From Calliopsis andreniformis (taxonomy: Eukaryota > Arthropoda > Insecta > Hymenoptera > Andrenidae): a DNA stretch of 64,000 nt. Below, in pieces: positions 49,901 to 62,500 of the stretch. A program made the position numbers and the translations under genes. Under the pieces are notes generated by a model that searched no databases, had not been told where the DNA came from, and was given only the letters and a program-made list of their open reading frames with translations. Every line of letters starts with the position of its first letter. Position 1 is the first letter of the stretch. Location of the stretch: NCBI RefSeq assembly GCF_051401765.1, contig NC_135073.1, forward strand, positions 8,432,001 through 8,496,000. Reading direction: 5' to 3'.

Positions 49901-52560
49901 GCACTCGATACGCGGTTGCTGTCTTTTGATAGGAGTCTGGAGATGCATTATTGGGCAGTGTGGAAAATAGTTGAAAGAATGTGTTTAATATTATCTCAGT
50001 AGGTCTTGTGTGTAAAGCAGTGGAGAAAAGAATAGTTGAAATTGGAATTTGTATATGTGAGTTATTAAATTTATAAGTATTATGCAGAAGGCCTAAAGAT
50101 CGGAGGTGTAAGAAAATAAAATAGAGAAGAAAATTTGTTTTACTAGAAAGATACAATTTTACGTATTTCTGAGATGCCAGGGCGCTCAGTCTGATCATTA
50201 TCTTAATCTACTGTAGAGTAGAAGCGTTTCCTTCACGTCAAGTAGTTCTCGAGTATCTAACAATAAGTTATAACAAGAAGTGCAATAAGTGCAATAAGAA
50301 GCACAGTATCTACAAAAATATTTCGTTTCTATTTTTAGCTTACTCCTTGATGTAGAGTCACCGCCGTTCTATTTATATCACCGGTCCTCGAGAAACCTGT
50401 ATATCGATAAAATATAACGGGAGAACAGTCTGATAGGTTTTTGATTACTTTTTATTTCTGATCAGTTACTGGAAGGTAGTCAATATAGAAGGTTTATGTA
50501 AGGTTTCTATTTCATACCAGTTCTTCTCAAAAACTTCATTTCTTCGAAATTGGTCACTTTGTTTACTGCACATTTAATGTATATTTCATTTTTCTGAATT
50601 AAACACTGGGAACGAAACTAAATAGGTAGTTTCATCAAAATATATCATACCAAATATATAGATACATGACCTCGACCCTAACATTCAATGTCTCCTTCAA
50701 TCGATCGAGGAATTAACCTTTCCTTATAAACCACCCTGTATACAGTTTCACATCTCGTAAATCAACGTTCGCATAAGCTTCTCTTTTCTTGATCTTATCA
50801 TTTGTTAAAGAATTAACCTCTTTTCATGAACTATCCCTTACATTTTTCGAATCGACATCATATAAAGTTGGCTACCTCCATCAATAATATTTCAAAATAC
50901 GTCAACGTTAAATGTAAGAGCCCTATCCCAGCTTCTTAGATTCACGCCTTCTTTAAAATAATCCAAGTTGACGTAGCCTTGTAGAGGAAGCATCTTAAAG
51001 TGATTGTACGAAACACAATAAGATGGCGAGGATCTTTTGGGGGACAATAATGCGAGGCACGATCCATCGGAAACTACAGTGGACATTGACGATGATCGAT
51101 ACGCATGAAGCGTATAAGTAAGAGCGTCAAAGAAGGCGACGGGAGGTAGAGTAGATGAAGGACGAGATGCTCGTTCTTCTTTGTACGAGAAAACCACAAC
51201 CGTGGTAGGTATATAAGGTGTATCGAGCAACAAGGACTAACGGCCTTTAATTAATAAAGTTACGCGAACAACTCTCAAAGTGTTCCTGGCTCCTTCTACG
51301 CGGCCTACCCTCCACGTCGGCGTATCAGCTATTTCCCTTGCTTTAGAAATTCTGTTATTCCCACCCTGCCTACCCTTCCTTCTTTATCGCTTCTTCATTT
51401 CTCTGCGAAAGCTCATCTGCAAACTTCTATGCCCTTATTGGATGAAAACTGCATCCTATCTGCGAGGTTTACTTGCACTTTCATTAATCGCGTGCTCGAT
51501 TATCGGTGCACGTTTTAAAGGAGGGTTTATGCGTTGATCTTGTGATAATTTGGAGAAATTGTTTTTGGTTGTATCCCGCTTGAGATATTGTTTCGGAGTA
51601 ATTGTCATAGATGTGAGAATAATAATGGAATTTCTCTGTGGTAGTACAAGGAAACGTCTATAGAACAATCCTGATGAATTGAAATAGATTTTAATGCGAT
51701 TTTTTATTTCCTTTTACGTTCCCAGTGTAATAATGTTACATGTCTGCTTTTGTCAAAAAGTTGCTTCAGTAACAGCTCATGTATACATGAAGTATACTCC
51801 GTTTATATTAGCATTCATGGAAATAAGTTCGCGTTTCATCTTTATTTTTAGCTAGAAAGTTAGAAAAAGATAGAAATAGCACAGTCATGCAAGAGGAAAC
51901 ACAGTGGAAGTGTAAAGAGCGATATTATAAGAGTGAATATTAAAATTGTGATATTCAAGGAAATTGCAACAGACTCATGTTCGGCGAAAAAGTCACTTGT
52001 ATTTTGTAAGTAAACGAGAGCTGTGTGTACGAACGTTAATCAAATACTAATTACAGTGGAGGTACTTTGTATCTAGATGGTTACATGTTGAAATAGGTAC
52101 TTGACGCCCTGTACGTAGCACATGTAACTGTGTAAACATTATATGCACCGTAATATACACAATATATACTATGCAAAGTGTACACCTGAGTATACATGAA
52201 TCATGATTTATATTAATACTGGCTAGTTCTGGACACACGTATAACAACATTGCATATTTATATGGTAGACTTTATGAAACTTAGTCATAAGTTTCATTAC
52301 CATTTCTACTTAAGGCGTTACTTTGAAGGCAACGTGGCTTTTATTGAGGATTTTAACTTTTGGGTTTTAACTTTTTAAGGACAGCCTCCTAAACTTTCAT
52401 TTTCATGAAAATTCTTCTTTGATATTCTTTTATAAATATCTTCTCAGACCACATAAGTATCTTCACCACTAAACAACTCAAACAAATACCTAATAAACCG
52501 TATCATCTCGCATAAAGAGAATAAATTCTAAAACCTCCAACCTCAGTCATCCCTAGGAAT
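49901..52560. other. AT-rich spacer with a small GC-richer patch (50890-51540)
   Basis: 49921-50100 is markedly G-rich over C (hand count 47 to 11). Two GAATTAACCT words at about 50711 and 50812 start weakly similar stretches about 100 bp apart, too diverged to call a repeat. A plus-strand frame of 85 codons (51280-51537) is hydrophobic but unrecognised. Confidence 0.45.
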
Positions 52561-53300
52561 CACCACGATCCCCCAGCGTCAAGATTTCCATGGATCCCTC
52601 CACGTAAGAATAATTTTCTGGTCATTCAAAAACTTCGTGGCATCTATCCACCCTAATTGAAGCTTGTTCCCACACAAAGGCAGAAACATCAATTTGCACA
52701 GTGCCCCTCACAGCCCCACCCCTTCGTTCCCAGCTTCCTTCGTGGGCTTTCTCAACCGGAGCGAGCTTGATAATTGATAACTCGCACGAGAACGCGATAC
52801 GTCTTTTCTTCTCATCGGCGAGCCGGCGCCAATGCAAGGAGGGATCGTATCGTTTCTGGGGAATATCGGGGTGATCCCGTGGCAGCAGCACGAAAGGAAA
52901 CGCCACCCGTGAATTGCCAGACTTCAAGAATTAGAGGAAGTTCTCGCTGCCAACGGGAGCGCGTCGCGCTCGTCCGCGTGTCTCGGCGACGCTGGTCGAA
53001 AGAGAAGCTCTGCCCGCGAGTTATGGCTCGCTAAAGAAAATTGACTTGAATCGTGGCCAGGATAATAAAAGCGCGTCGCTACCAGGAAACGCGGGCGAGA
53101 GGAATGAAGGAAGCAATACGACGCTTTGGGCGATACCATGAACAAGAAGCTGCTTCCAAGACAGGGGGATATTATGAGGTACGGATGTTAGTCGTTGCTG
53201 GAGATCGTTGATATCGGTAGGGAGCAATTAAGAGTTATGTCCTTTGGGTTGGTGTCGATCGCGACAGCAAGATTATGGGAACGATTGGGGGACTCTTATT
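52561..53300. other. CpG-rich island
   Basis: C-rich left flank (52400-52740), CpG-rich core, G-rich right flank (53160-53300). Arg-rich frames on both strands are compositional. Confidence 0.45.
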
Positions 53301-54840
53301 GACGGACGATTATATTGCAAAGAATGGTATTCCTATTCTAGTGCGATAAATGTGGAGGCTGTTCTGATACTTATGTACGTTTTTGAGAATATGTGTTATT
53401 ATTATGTCAAGGAGTAGAAGATTGACTATAAGAATGTGAGAGTAATAAGGAAAGTTTTGTTTAAGAAAATTGGCAGAAACTAGTAGCATTCTTTAGAAAA
53501 TCGTGGTACTGTGACTGAAGTGCCAGGAAAGAAAAAATAGTAATGAAGTTAATAGATTTATAACCTTGTATAAAGTTGAAGTAGAATTTGTAAACTTTGA
53601 AGTATACTTTTACATTCCTTGGAAAGTTTCACTATTTTTCATGATTATTTCGTGATGTACTCGTTCTACATTTTGAATGCTTTCTTCAACATTATATCCA
53701 GAACATAAACTATGATTCGTTATACATTACTGACAAAGTTTGCAATGAGTTAAATGTAGATTTTTTTAAATCCTATAGCTAGTTGTGATAGGTAAATAAA
53801 ATTCCGTCAGAAGATATTCTTTTTAGAAATTAAGTCTTTAAGCTCACTTCGTCTTACTTCTTGATATTATATCACTTCTCACTTCTTGATATCATATCAA
53901 ATATCATAAAAGCATTATACGTATAGAAAATTTGTAGAATATTATTCTCATAGAGAATTTATTATTATTTCTATTGTCTGTATAAAGAACACAGGTTTCA
54001 TATTCATTAAAGGTACACTAACGAAATAGTCCATCGATGTAGTAGATCATATGAGCAGTGAATTGTTATTTTATTTATAGTCGGTCAGTTCCGATTTTAC
54101 ATTTAACTGAATGGGTTGAATTGTATCGCTGATGTGTAAATCAGCGAACTGGAATTCTGGTAACTCGATGATAAACGGCTCTGTCCTGGCTATTGAGACA
54201 CGCACATTATTTTTTAACTGTCACGATCAGTAGTGATGGATTGTCTGACTACGGGCGTGCGAGATACTCCTCTAAGCTCCATACGACGATGCATGGAACA
54301 ATTCATTTCAATGTAGAACACGTTTTCTTGCTTTTATGGCAAAAAATGTTCATTGATCAACCAGCTTCTATAGAAGCAAGATCGAGTTGGCTCATAGTTA
54401 ATTAATCTTTCTGTATCGTACGAAAGTATAGCTAAGTAGTGAATTTATACTCTGGATTTTGAGCTACATCTACATTCTGCAAGAATATTATTATTATTAT
54501 AATAGATTGGATGTATAATAGGCTGGACCTAATCTCTCAGATCAAAATTTTCTCCGCCACGTATTCATGTAGAGTAACAGTTTGAAGTACCACCGTTATT
54601 GAAGTATAATCAATAATACAGGTACATATTAGTACTAATAATTGATAGATCTCAGTCTACATAGATGTTTTAGAGTTAACGTAACAATTTATTATAAACT
54701 ACTAAAGAGAAATTGAAGTTCAAGGAGAAATTGAAGTGAAACTAAGAATATCAGGAAGAGAATCAGAAACTGTCTGCATAATAAAAAAGCAGCTAAGGGA
54801 TTAAACATCTGCTACCTGTTAAGGTCTATCACTACCTGTT
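53301..54840. other. AT-rich spacer
   Basis: G-biased at the left. A 25-bp period duplication, ACTTCTTGATATYATATCA, occurs at 53856-53874 and 53881-53899. A medium-GC patch at 54090-54410 shows no exon signals. If the exon at 54998-55301 is real, this region is intron of that minus-strand gene. Confidence 0.5.
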
Positions 54841-54848
54841 CTTTAAGT

Positions 54849-54960
54849 AACACGTGACCTATAGACCCTGCTCACATTCATGACCGTGACAGACCTGAAA
54901 GCGTGAAATATTCGGCAGATCTGTTTACGGTTTTCCGGTCACGTGAACACCATAGTTCAC
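54849..54960. promoter_or_regulatory. Paired inverted CACGTG sites
   Basis: AACACGTGACC (54849-54859) is repeated in inverted orientation as GGTCACGTGAA (54937-54947). The second copy also begins a dyad, GTGAAC-N6-GTTCAC (54943-54960). The group lies just inside the intron that follows the exon ending at 54998 on the minus strand. Such boxes bind bHLH-type factors. Function here is inference. Confidence 0.3.
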
Positions 54961-54997
54961 TAGAGATCTAGGAAAAAGTAATGTTGCATTCTTTTAC

Positions 54998-55301
54998 CTT
55001 GTTCGGTGTTGTTGCTTGTTGCTGCGGCGAACAGCTGGTGCTATGTATGGTCGGCTGGTTGGTCGTCGCCGGTACAATGCCTTGGTGATTCAGGTGGCTC
55101 AGCTGATTGAGCTGGGTGAGTTGTTGTGGCTGCTGCACCGGGTTCTGGGTAGTGGCCTGCAGCTGTTGATGATGCGTCTGATGCACGGGATGGGTCGTCT
55201 GGTGATGCGTCGCGGGGAAGGTGGGCACCGTGAACGGGACGAACAGCATCGGGCTGCCGAGGATGTGCGCACCACCTCCACCCAATGCCCCCGTCTCCTC
55301 C
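54998..55301 (-). CDS. Coding exon: Gln/His/Thr-rich N-terminal region, unidentified protein
   Basis: 304-nt exon. The acceptor is AAAAAGGTGTAG|GGAGG (AG at 55303-55302) and the donor AACAAG|GTAAAAG (GT at 54997-54996). The frame reads EETGALGGGGAHILGSP, then an ATG (55249) opening MLFVPFTVPTFPATHHQTTH and a stretch dense in Gln, His, Thr and Asn, ending TTPNK at a codon boundary. From the ATG that is 84 codons in this exon. The low-complexity Q/H/T/N/P composition with no charged runs is typical of disordered N-terminal regions of insect transcription factors and RNA-binding proteins, but I do not recognise the family. Translation may start at the ATG, as the upstream exon has no in-frame ATG. 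Later exons would lie further left on the minus strand and were not found, so the next intron is probably long. Confidence 0.6.
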
Positions 55302-55586
55302 CTACACCTTTTTCGTGCGTTTTTGGTTTTGGATAACTTTCTTACTCCATCAACCGTGTTTTTTACTTCGACGTGCTACTACGTATACTCTTATTATATT
55401 GTACTTTTGTCAAACACTGCCGACGACGACGACCAGCAGAGTGGAAGCAGATGTAGCGGTAGTAGTAGTAATACAGGTAGAAGTAGTGGTAGTGGTACTA
55501 GTAGTAGTAGTAGTAGTGGTAGAAGTAGAGTAGTACTATACGTGTCGAAGTGAAGCTACAATGTATGTTTAGTGATTTATTATTAC
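55302..55586 (-). other. Short intron between the two exons
   Basis: 285-bp interval between donor GTGCAG|GTAATAA (exon end 55587) and acceptor GGTGTAG (exon start 55301). The splice phase agrees with the open frame on both sides: the upstream exon ends with AG and the downstream starts with G to make one Arg codon. It contains the trinucleotide repeat listed next and is AT-richer than either exon. Confidence 0.5.
55435..55538. repeat. AGT/GGT trinucleotide microsatellite
   Basis: Imperfect (AGT)n with interspersed GGT and AGA, including AGTAGTAGTAGTAGT around 55500-55516. On the minus (gene) strand it reads as CTA/CCA repeats within the short intron. Likely length-variable. Confidence 0.8.
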
Positions 55587-56091
55587 CTGCACTCCTGCCC
55601 CAGCTCCTGGTGCTGGGGGTGGGCGTAGGGGGCGGCTCGGACGGAGGTGGTGGACGCCACCCTCGCTACCCTCAGCGATAGGCCGCCCCGCTGACTGGTA
55701 AGCTGGACCGAAGCTGGCTGGTGATTGCTATGCACGCAGCAACAAGCACGACAGCCAATTGGTTGTTGCTGGCTCGGGATTGCCTGGAGGTGATGAGTTA
55801 GGGGGCCCCTGGGCCCCGTGGAGGAGGGAGAACACGGGTACACCCCAACCAGGCAGCCCACCACCGCAGCCCCGGGGCCCGGTACACTCGGTGCCAAGGC
55901 GCCTGTGGACGAGGCCACCCCAACCTCGCTGGCCCTCCTGCAACCACTGCACCACTGCACCCACCCTCCTTGATGGGGCGCCTGATAAGCCCTACTGACG
56001 CCGATTGTTGACCCGGACTGGACCACTTCCACCTGGGCCTCTTTGAGTTCACGGTTTCCTGCGGGCGGGATCTTGCTACTTTGCAGTTTTC
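55587..56091 (-). other. Upstream exon, probably 5' untranslated
   Basis: GC-rich segment ending in a clean donor (GAGTGCAG|GTAATAA). On the minus strand one frame is open from 56107 to the donor and is in phase with the next exon, so the sequence could encode an N-terminal extension, for example KEAQVEVVQSGSTIG followed by a Cys/Ser/Gly-rich stretch and PYAHPQHQELGQEC. That frame has no ATG, and a TAG lies upstream at 56110-56108. A weak acceptor, GCCCCAG with AG at 56093-56092, could mark the start of the exon, but it lacks a good pyrimidine tract. I favour 5' untranslated sequence, with an in-frame extension from an upstream ATG-bearing exon as the alternative. Confidence 0.4.
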
Positions 56092-56109
56092 CTGGGGCAA
56101 CAAACTTCT

Positions 56110-59000
56110 ACCGATCTCTCAGTCGCTAATGACTTTCGTGTTGCTCAGACCCCTGCTTTCCGTTCTTTGATGATTCTTAAAACACTTTTAGTCGCTTCAC
56201 TTCGACTTCAAGGTCTGTTGCTTTCACAACTGCGTATTCAGTATCAAAATGGACAGAGTTCACACAATAATACTATCGAAGTCAAAAAGTGTTCCTTGGA
56301 GCATAAATCACACTGATACACAAGCTTTAAAACACTGTTCACAGGTCCTTCGCTAGAAGTTAGAAATTTTTACACAAATATCCAACTGGATTTACTATAA
56401 TCAGTCTTTGTACGATTGAAAAGTGTCTGAAAGACTCCAAAGTGCAGTAAGAAACGATTGCTTCACTGGGGTGGTCGATGCACACTCATAACCACGTGGT
56501 CGACTTGGGCAGCTCCCTTAGATTGCCGCTGCGAATACAAATGGCAAGTGGATGTCTTCCTTACAACACGTTTATCTCGATGGGATCTAACGACGCTATA
56601 CAACTAGACGAAACTTTCTTCGGTCGAGTGAGGTGATGGATTGGACTGCAGTATAAACTGGTATTAAAGTCGCGATGCCGGGTTTGCCGGTTCAACAAGT
56701 ATACAATTGATTGCTTTTTTATTTCTTCTCCGCTCTGGTTATATTCTTCAGAATAGCAGTGTTCACCTTAAGCTATCAATGTTTTCTCGCTTAGTTGGCT
56801 GTTAATCAATCTATGTTGATGATAAAAACCGTTCCCTCAGTACATCCACTGTCGACGAGAACGAATGCTTCCTATTCTGTGGATCCAAACTAGACACACT
56901 GTTTTCAATTTCACCCAACTGTTACGCTCACGTGTAGAGAGCGATAGAAAACGTATCACGAGATATTACACACGTATCGCAACGTTCTTCCTGAGCACGC
57001 TTCTGGAACAAAACACACAACAATCGCGGCAACACACCTCTTTACGGAACAGCTGTCACTAACTGTCAAAATGGCATCTTTATTTCCGTGTCATTCCTGC
57101 TAGCGATTACCTCGACCTGTCAACACCTTCAGACTGTCAAAAATTTGTCAGTTACAAAGACCGCGTAGCGTCATCTTAGCGTATCAACGCAGCTTAAGTT
57201 TCAAAGCGATCGTGGTCTCACTAGCAAGAAACGAACTGAATATCTGTCGGGTTGTTTCTCGGTTTCTTCTTATCAAACTCAATCAGGCAGGAGGTCCTCG
57301 CGTTTCTGTAAACGAGGACGAAGACACAACGGGTGGAAAAAGAGGGAACCTAACCCGTAATGTTGGAAGGTCGCTCGCCGACTGACTAGCACTTCCGCTC
57401 AGGCTGTTGTGCGATTCAGAGTGGGGGATGCTTCGTTGAGTTGTTGTGTGTAGGGGCTGGTGGCGGTGGGTAGACTCGTCGGTTGGTTGGTCGGGGTGGT
57501 TGTGTGTGCACGGCTCGTGCTGTGCGCGGGAAACCAAGGGGTTTCGAGCTTCTACAAGCGGCAAGGCCCGGCAAAATACCGACCAGTTTCACGTGGCCCG
57601 CACTGCCTTCGCTTTCGACTATTTTCGTCCGGGGCTTTGATGCACCAGCCGCAGAGAATCTCTCTACTAGGCGTCGATATCACTTGTCGGGGCTACTATT
57701 GTTCTGTCTTCCTCGCTAACACGGACCTCGTTAACTCTTCGTTCGTTGAGGTTTCTTCTTAGCGTCCTAATTAGTAAACCTTTCAGTGCTGTACATAAAT
57801 ATTTCTTAGCTGTATCGTCTTACGTTGTGATACAGTAGCTTCGCCTCCAAACGCCTGGTTTTCTCACTGTGACGCCTTAGCTAGCTGTAAGCTGTCAAAC
57901 TGGTGTAGTGAGAGGATGTAACGGATCAGAAGGTTGCAGTTTCGTACGAAAACAAATGACTGTACTGAAGATTTACCGAGTATGTTAAGACTCAAATCAG
58001 TGCGGTATTATCCTATATATACCTCTCTTCACTATTACCTTCTCAATTTCGTCATTCCCATTAAACTTGTTCACTCAACTGTACCTTAAAGTTTGTTACT
58101 CGAGTCTAAAGGTCTCCAAAAAAACATCTAATTTAATGTGTAGATGTTTCAGGGATTCTTATTCCCTCGCCCATGTGTCTCTCACAGAATCTTTAACCCT
58201 GAAAAAAAAAACACGACGAATATCCAAAATCCGCCAATTCCTGTGCACACAGCGCTTCACAAACGAGTCACCCGAAGCTTGAATCAATCCTACACCAACC
58301 GATCCACAGAAACCAAGATTCCAGCTTCCCGTTCGCGAAACATCCAGCCGACGGACAAGATCACTATTCCGCGGTTCACTCGGTTGTTCGGCGTGCACGT
58401 GCTCGACCGGTTCCTCGCCGTGTCAGACACCCGTGTAAACACTCAGATACGCACTCGAGACACCATTCACAATCGTCGTGGATCCGTAAACACCTGGACC
58501 CCAGCACTCGCGACTCGGAACAGACACCGGCGGATGGAGGAGATCCCGCTGGATCAAGATCACGCCGTGGAACGAACGTAAAAACGAATCGGTCTGTAAA
58601 CGTGCCCCTCTGTACGCGTGCGTCGCCGTGCGCGTTGTTGTGTTTACGCCTCGCGACTGTGTGGGTTGGTCGGTCGGTGGTCGGCGCGGGGACGATGATA
58701 ACTGTGCCTTTGACACGGGGGATCGGAGCGACGGCGGAAAAGTAGGAAACGATGGACAAATGGGGGAGGCGATGGAAGGACGTTGCCGCCTAGTGGCCTA
58801 GTGCGTCAGGGTGCTAAGGATTCGGTGTGCAGAGCTGTGACCTGCACGTAGGTAGGTAGCATGGAGACAAGAACCGTGTATCGCAATGTATCGCGGTGGT
58901 GGCGACGACGGCAGCGGCGGCGGCGGCGATGGTAACTGGAGGGGTGGTCCGTCGGGCTGGAGGGGCAAGTGGGTGGTAGATGGAGGGAGCCTGGTTCGTT
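56110..59000 (-). promoter_or_regulatory. Likely 5' untranslated and promoter region of the minus-strand gene
   Basis: A long region of balanced GC and frequent CpG. On the minus strand it has arthropod initiator-like TCAGT in CTAGTCAGTCGGCGAGCG (about 57390-57373), an AAAATGGC YY1-like word on the plus strand near 57068, and CpG-dense stretches at 57440-57640 and 58330-58760. A GGC/GAC simple repeat with the plus-strand words GGCAGCGGCGGCGGCGGCG lies at 58910-58930. No coding frame is convincing; overlapping frames up to 145 codons occur on both strands. The start site cannot be placed from sequence alone. Confidence 0.4.
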
Positions 59001-60130
59001 CCTTCGTTCCCTCGAGGTGGTGGAAGAGAGGGTAGATCGGACGTTTGGGAGACCGAGGGCGCGCAAAGCGCCCTGGCTCGGGGGTTAGAGACGGCTGCTC
59101 GTGGTACTGCTCTCAGTATTGTTTTACCTGTGCAACGATTTTTAATTATCATCTTTTTTTCGTATGAACCCTCAAATTTGCTGGAAATTATCGGCCCCGT
59201 TACTGGGTAATTATGACGACGATGGGTGAATCGATGTCCTGAGGCATCCGATTACAGTGATCTTGTATTGTTTCAGTGATGTGTCTAGGTTGAATTGCTT
59301 AAATATGTTGTAATAGATCTGTATTTAAAGACTGTTTATGGTTTGACGTCTCGCTCTTGTTTAGTCCTCATGTAGATTATTTTGAGAGTACTTTGTAATT
59401 GTGGTGATAGAGGTAAAGTCTGAGTGAGTTGAAACTGAAGTTACATGTTCATTGAAATAAGTAATTTTACATTAAAATGCTCCTGCTGTTGTCTATACCT
59501 CAAATTTTTGGTTTTGTGTCAGATTTTTGCTGTCTTATAGGATGAGAAGATATTGAGTGATATTTCGTGGATTTTCATTAAATTTTTACACAATATGTTA
59601 TTATTATTTAAAATAGATAAACGGACATGTCATATTTATTTGCATTGTATATTTAACCCTTTACTGGTATAGCAGGGTAACAGCGTTTGTTATGTAAACT
59701 ATCAGTGAATTACTTACTGATAATAAGCAACCGAGAAACTGTGTATTCTCTGTTCACTATTATTAAACATATTTGATACTGCAGTGGCAGTAATTCTACC
59801 ACATTATGTTACAATATTGGCTACATACCAGTTAAGTATTAATGTACAACACAATAACAACGAGTTTCAGTATTACAGAATGGATCTAGTATTACTAGTT
59901 GACAGAATACGCAATTATTGTCGCAGTCAAATAGTAAGAGTAAATTTTCCCTCTTCATTCTAATAAATACACTACAGCAACAATTAATTTTAGAACAATT
60001 TACTAATACATATACTATATTTTAAATACAGTACAATTTGTTTTATATTTTACCTTAATATAACTACAAAGTATAATTGTACACAATTTGCATAATTATT
60101 AACCCACACCATTATTAACTAATTAACTAT
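59001..60130. other. AT-rich spacer
   Basis: The left part (59220-59620) is G/T-rich on the plus strand. The right part (59941-60120) is C-rich (hand count 31 C, 7 G). No feature was recognised. Confidence 0.55.
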
Positions 60131-60700
60131 GCTTATTGTATATCTAACATATTAACGACGTTATAAGTTTGAGCTCTTTCATCAGTTGAGGCAGGAAATA
60201 AGGGAAAAAGAAATCGATCCTTTACCCTTCGATGAAGCAAATTAATTTGTTCCTCCTCGTCTTCGTTAGTTAACTGCGAGACGGGAATAACCAAAGGCCT
60301 GCGGTTACCGAGGCATCGATCGGTGCCCGTCATTTTTGTCCACTTTGTCGCGTGTGTTAATTAAAAATTGCTCGCGGTCATTGTCGTGGAAGAAATCACG
60401 TGCGTCCCTGTAATTAAATCCTCGATGAATTCTCGTCAATCGACCATCGAGCAATCATCGACGCCCATCCATTGAACGGCGTACACGTACGCTCTGTGAT
60501 TTGAACGTTTCGTATTTTCCATTGTGCCACCAGAGAGGCTCGAATTTATTAATTATGCCCCACCTCGGCCATTATTAAACCGACGCTTTCGGAACTACCG
60601 CGATTGACTTGCATTAGTGATTGTACGTTGGGTGGAGTACAGTTCCATACTGATCTTATTCGTCAGTCGACGTTTAATTAATTAATCACATCGTAGAAGG
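60131..60700. other. GC-richer island with homeodomain-type words
   Basis: Balanced complex sequence with CpG and repeated TTAATTA and TAATTAAA words (for example near 60358 and 60675). No coding frame. A candidate conserved noncoding element by style only. Confidence 0.35.
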
Positions 60701-62500
60701 GATGTGAACATATTCGTGAATGAAGATATTAAGTGTGTAACACGTGAAATGTCTGCTCGAAAGTAAATGAGTAATATTTATATACTACTACTCGCCTGTA
60801 ATCAGCTTAAACGAGCTTTGGTCGAATTTCACTGTAGGTACTGGTTACTCTAGTATATAGAAGAGGTGAATAATATTTTCTAATGAAAATCTTCTGGCTC
60901 CTTAATCAGTTAGGTTTAGACTGAATGTATGGTATGTAACTTTACTGCCTATATAATAATTCGTATGTTACTGTTAAAATAGGAATGACTTCTTTTTTTA
61001 CTATGTCTTTCTACTATTTACAGAAAAACAACACAAGGTGCAGTTTAAGACTAGATAGTTACTGGAATAGACTTTAAAGTATGTTCAGCTCTAATTAAGT
61101 ATACTCAGAGTATAGTAATGTAGCTTCAACTAATATTCTGCATACCTTCCAGACCATCTGTTTTAATATTTCAAATTTACAGATCCTGCTAGCCTCATTA
61201 ATGCAAAAATTAGTATTATTGTACTACTTGAATATGGCATTGGTCGTCCACAAGAAATTAGGACACCACAAGTATGCAGAAGTTGCGTTCACATCTTGAG
61301 TGTCACTGTAATGTATTCTCATTCCTCCATGTTTTGCCATGGTATTTTACCACTCGCCTATATTATGTATGAACGCAACTTATTTTAATTTATTTCTCTC
61401 TTTTTCCTACCCAATCAGTAGTACAATAATTCTACATGAGAATGGGTTCCTCGAAGTGAGTTAATGAGGCCAAATCACAAGTAGGATATTTGTCTCTTCA
61501 GGTTCATTGATTTCAGTCACAATTTAAGCTACAACCGCGAGATACAATACGTACAGTCTGCATTTTGTGTCCGCTAAATTTCGTACTTTCATGGCTAATG
61601 ACTGAGGAACGAGACCGTAATGTATTCTATGCTGAGCATCTACTATGTGCTTCCCCATTAGCATTTGTAATGTCTATCCCTAACAGTGGCACACGAGCGT
61701 TGACGGTTCGCGCAAACCCATCAGTGGTAGCCATTTACAGGGCTGTTCTGTATTCGTGCGTACGGTAGGAAAGAATTAACCAGCTCTTGCTGAGCTGTTC
61801 GTTAGTAGGACGCGTGGAATGTGTCACGAGGATCGTTTGAGAACGCTAGCTGCTGTCAAGTATTTTTTTTTCTTGTTGCCACGAAATGCCACGACAACCC
61901 GTGGAAATAGATGTCCCATTAAGAACCTTTCACATGTTATTTGAGCGCCATACGTCGTTACCGTCGCTTGTCGGCTACATACAGTCGTTCAAACCTTCTA
62001 CGATTCTTAGTTATTCCCATTCAGTTGGGAAATCGTCTGCTTACTGATACAGTTGTTTCTTTACTGAGATATATGGACATCTTGAAATCACTTGACTCAC
62101 CGTTTCGAATTTGTTTTTGAGATAGTCTGTGACGTGTGTGAGAAATTGATAGTAAAGTGGTTGACGATACAGGGTGCACTGGCGTTGAATTTATAGCAAG
62201 GAACACATTTCTTGAGGCTTATTTTTGTGTGGCTGGAAAGACAAGCTAGTGAACGTAGAGGCGAAATTAATTTGTCTTATATAATTCTATGATATGAGGA
62301 TTTTAATAGTAACGATATTATAGTGAAAAGTAGTATAGATACAGATACTATACTTGATAGGATAAGTCAGTAAGGAGCAAAAAAATTATTCAATAAACTT
62401 CACCAAAAAATCAGAGTTGTATTTGCTCTCAAATAGCGAAAATAACTTATTTTTATCAAACAAATGTTTATGACGAAACAAAACAGTAGATACATAAACA
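60701..62500. other. AT-rich spacer with a medium-GC patch (61560-62220)
   Basis: G/T-rich to about 60780 on the plus strand. A 67-codon frame at 61565-61768 is unrecognised. No RNA or repeat was seen. Confidence 0.5.

Noticed and set aside
55016..55336. 106-codon plus-strand frame opposite the Q/H-rich exon
   Set aside because: Antisense shadow of the better supported minus-strand exon with splice sites.
55728..56103. Two other minus-strand frames through the upstream exon
   Set aside because: Both hit stops before the donor at 55587, and neither is in phase with the next exon.
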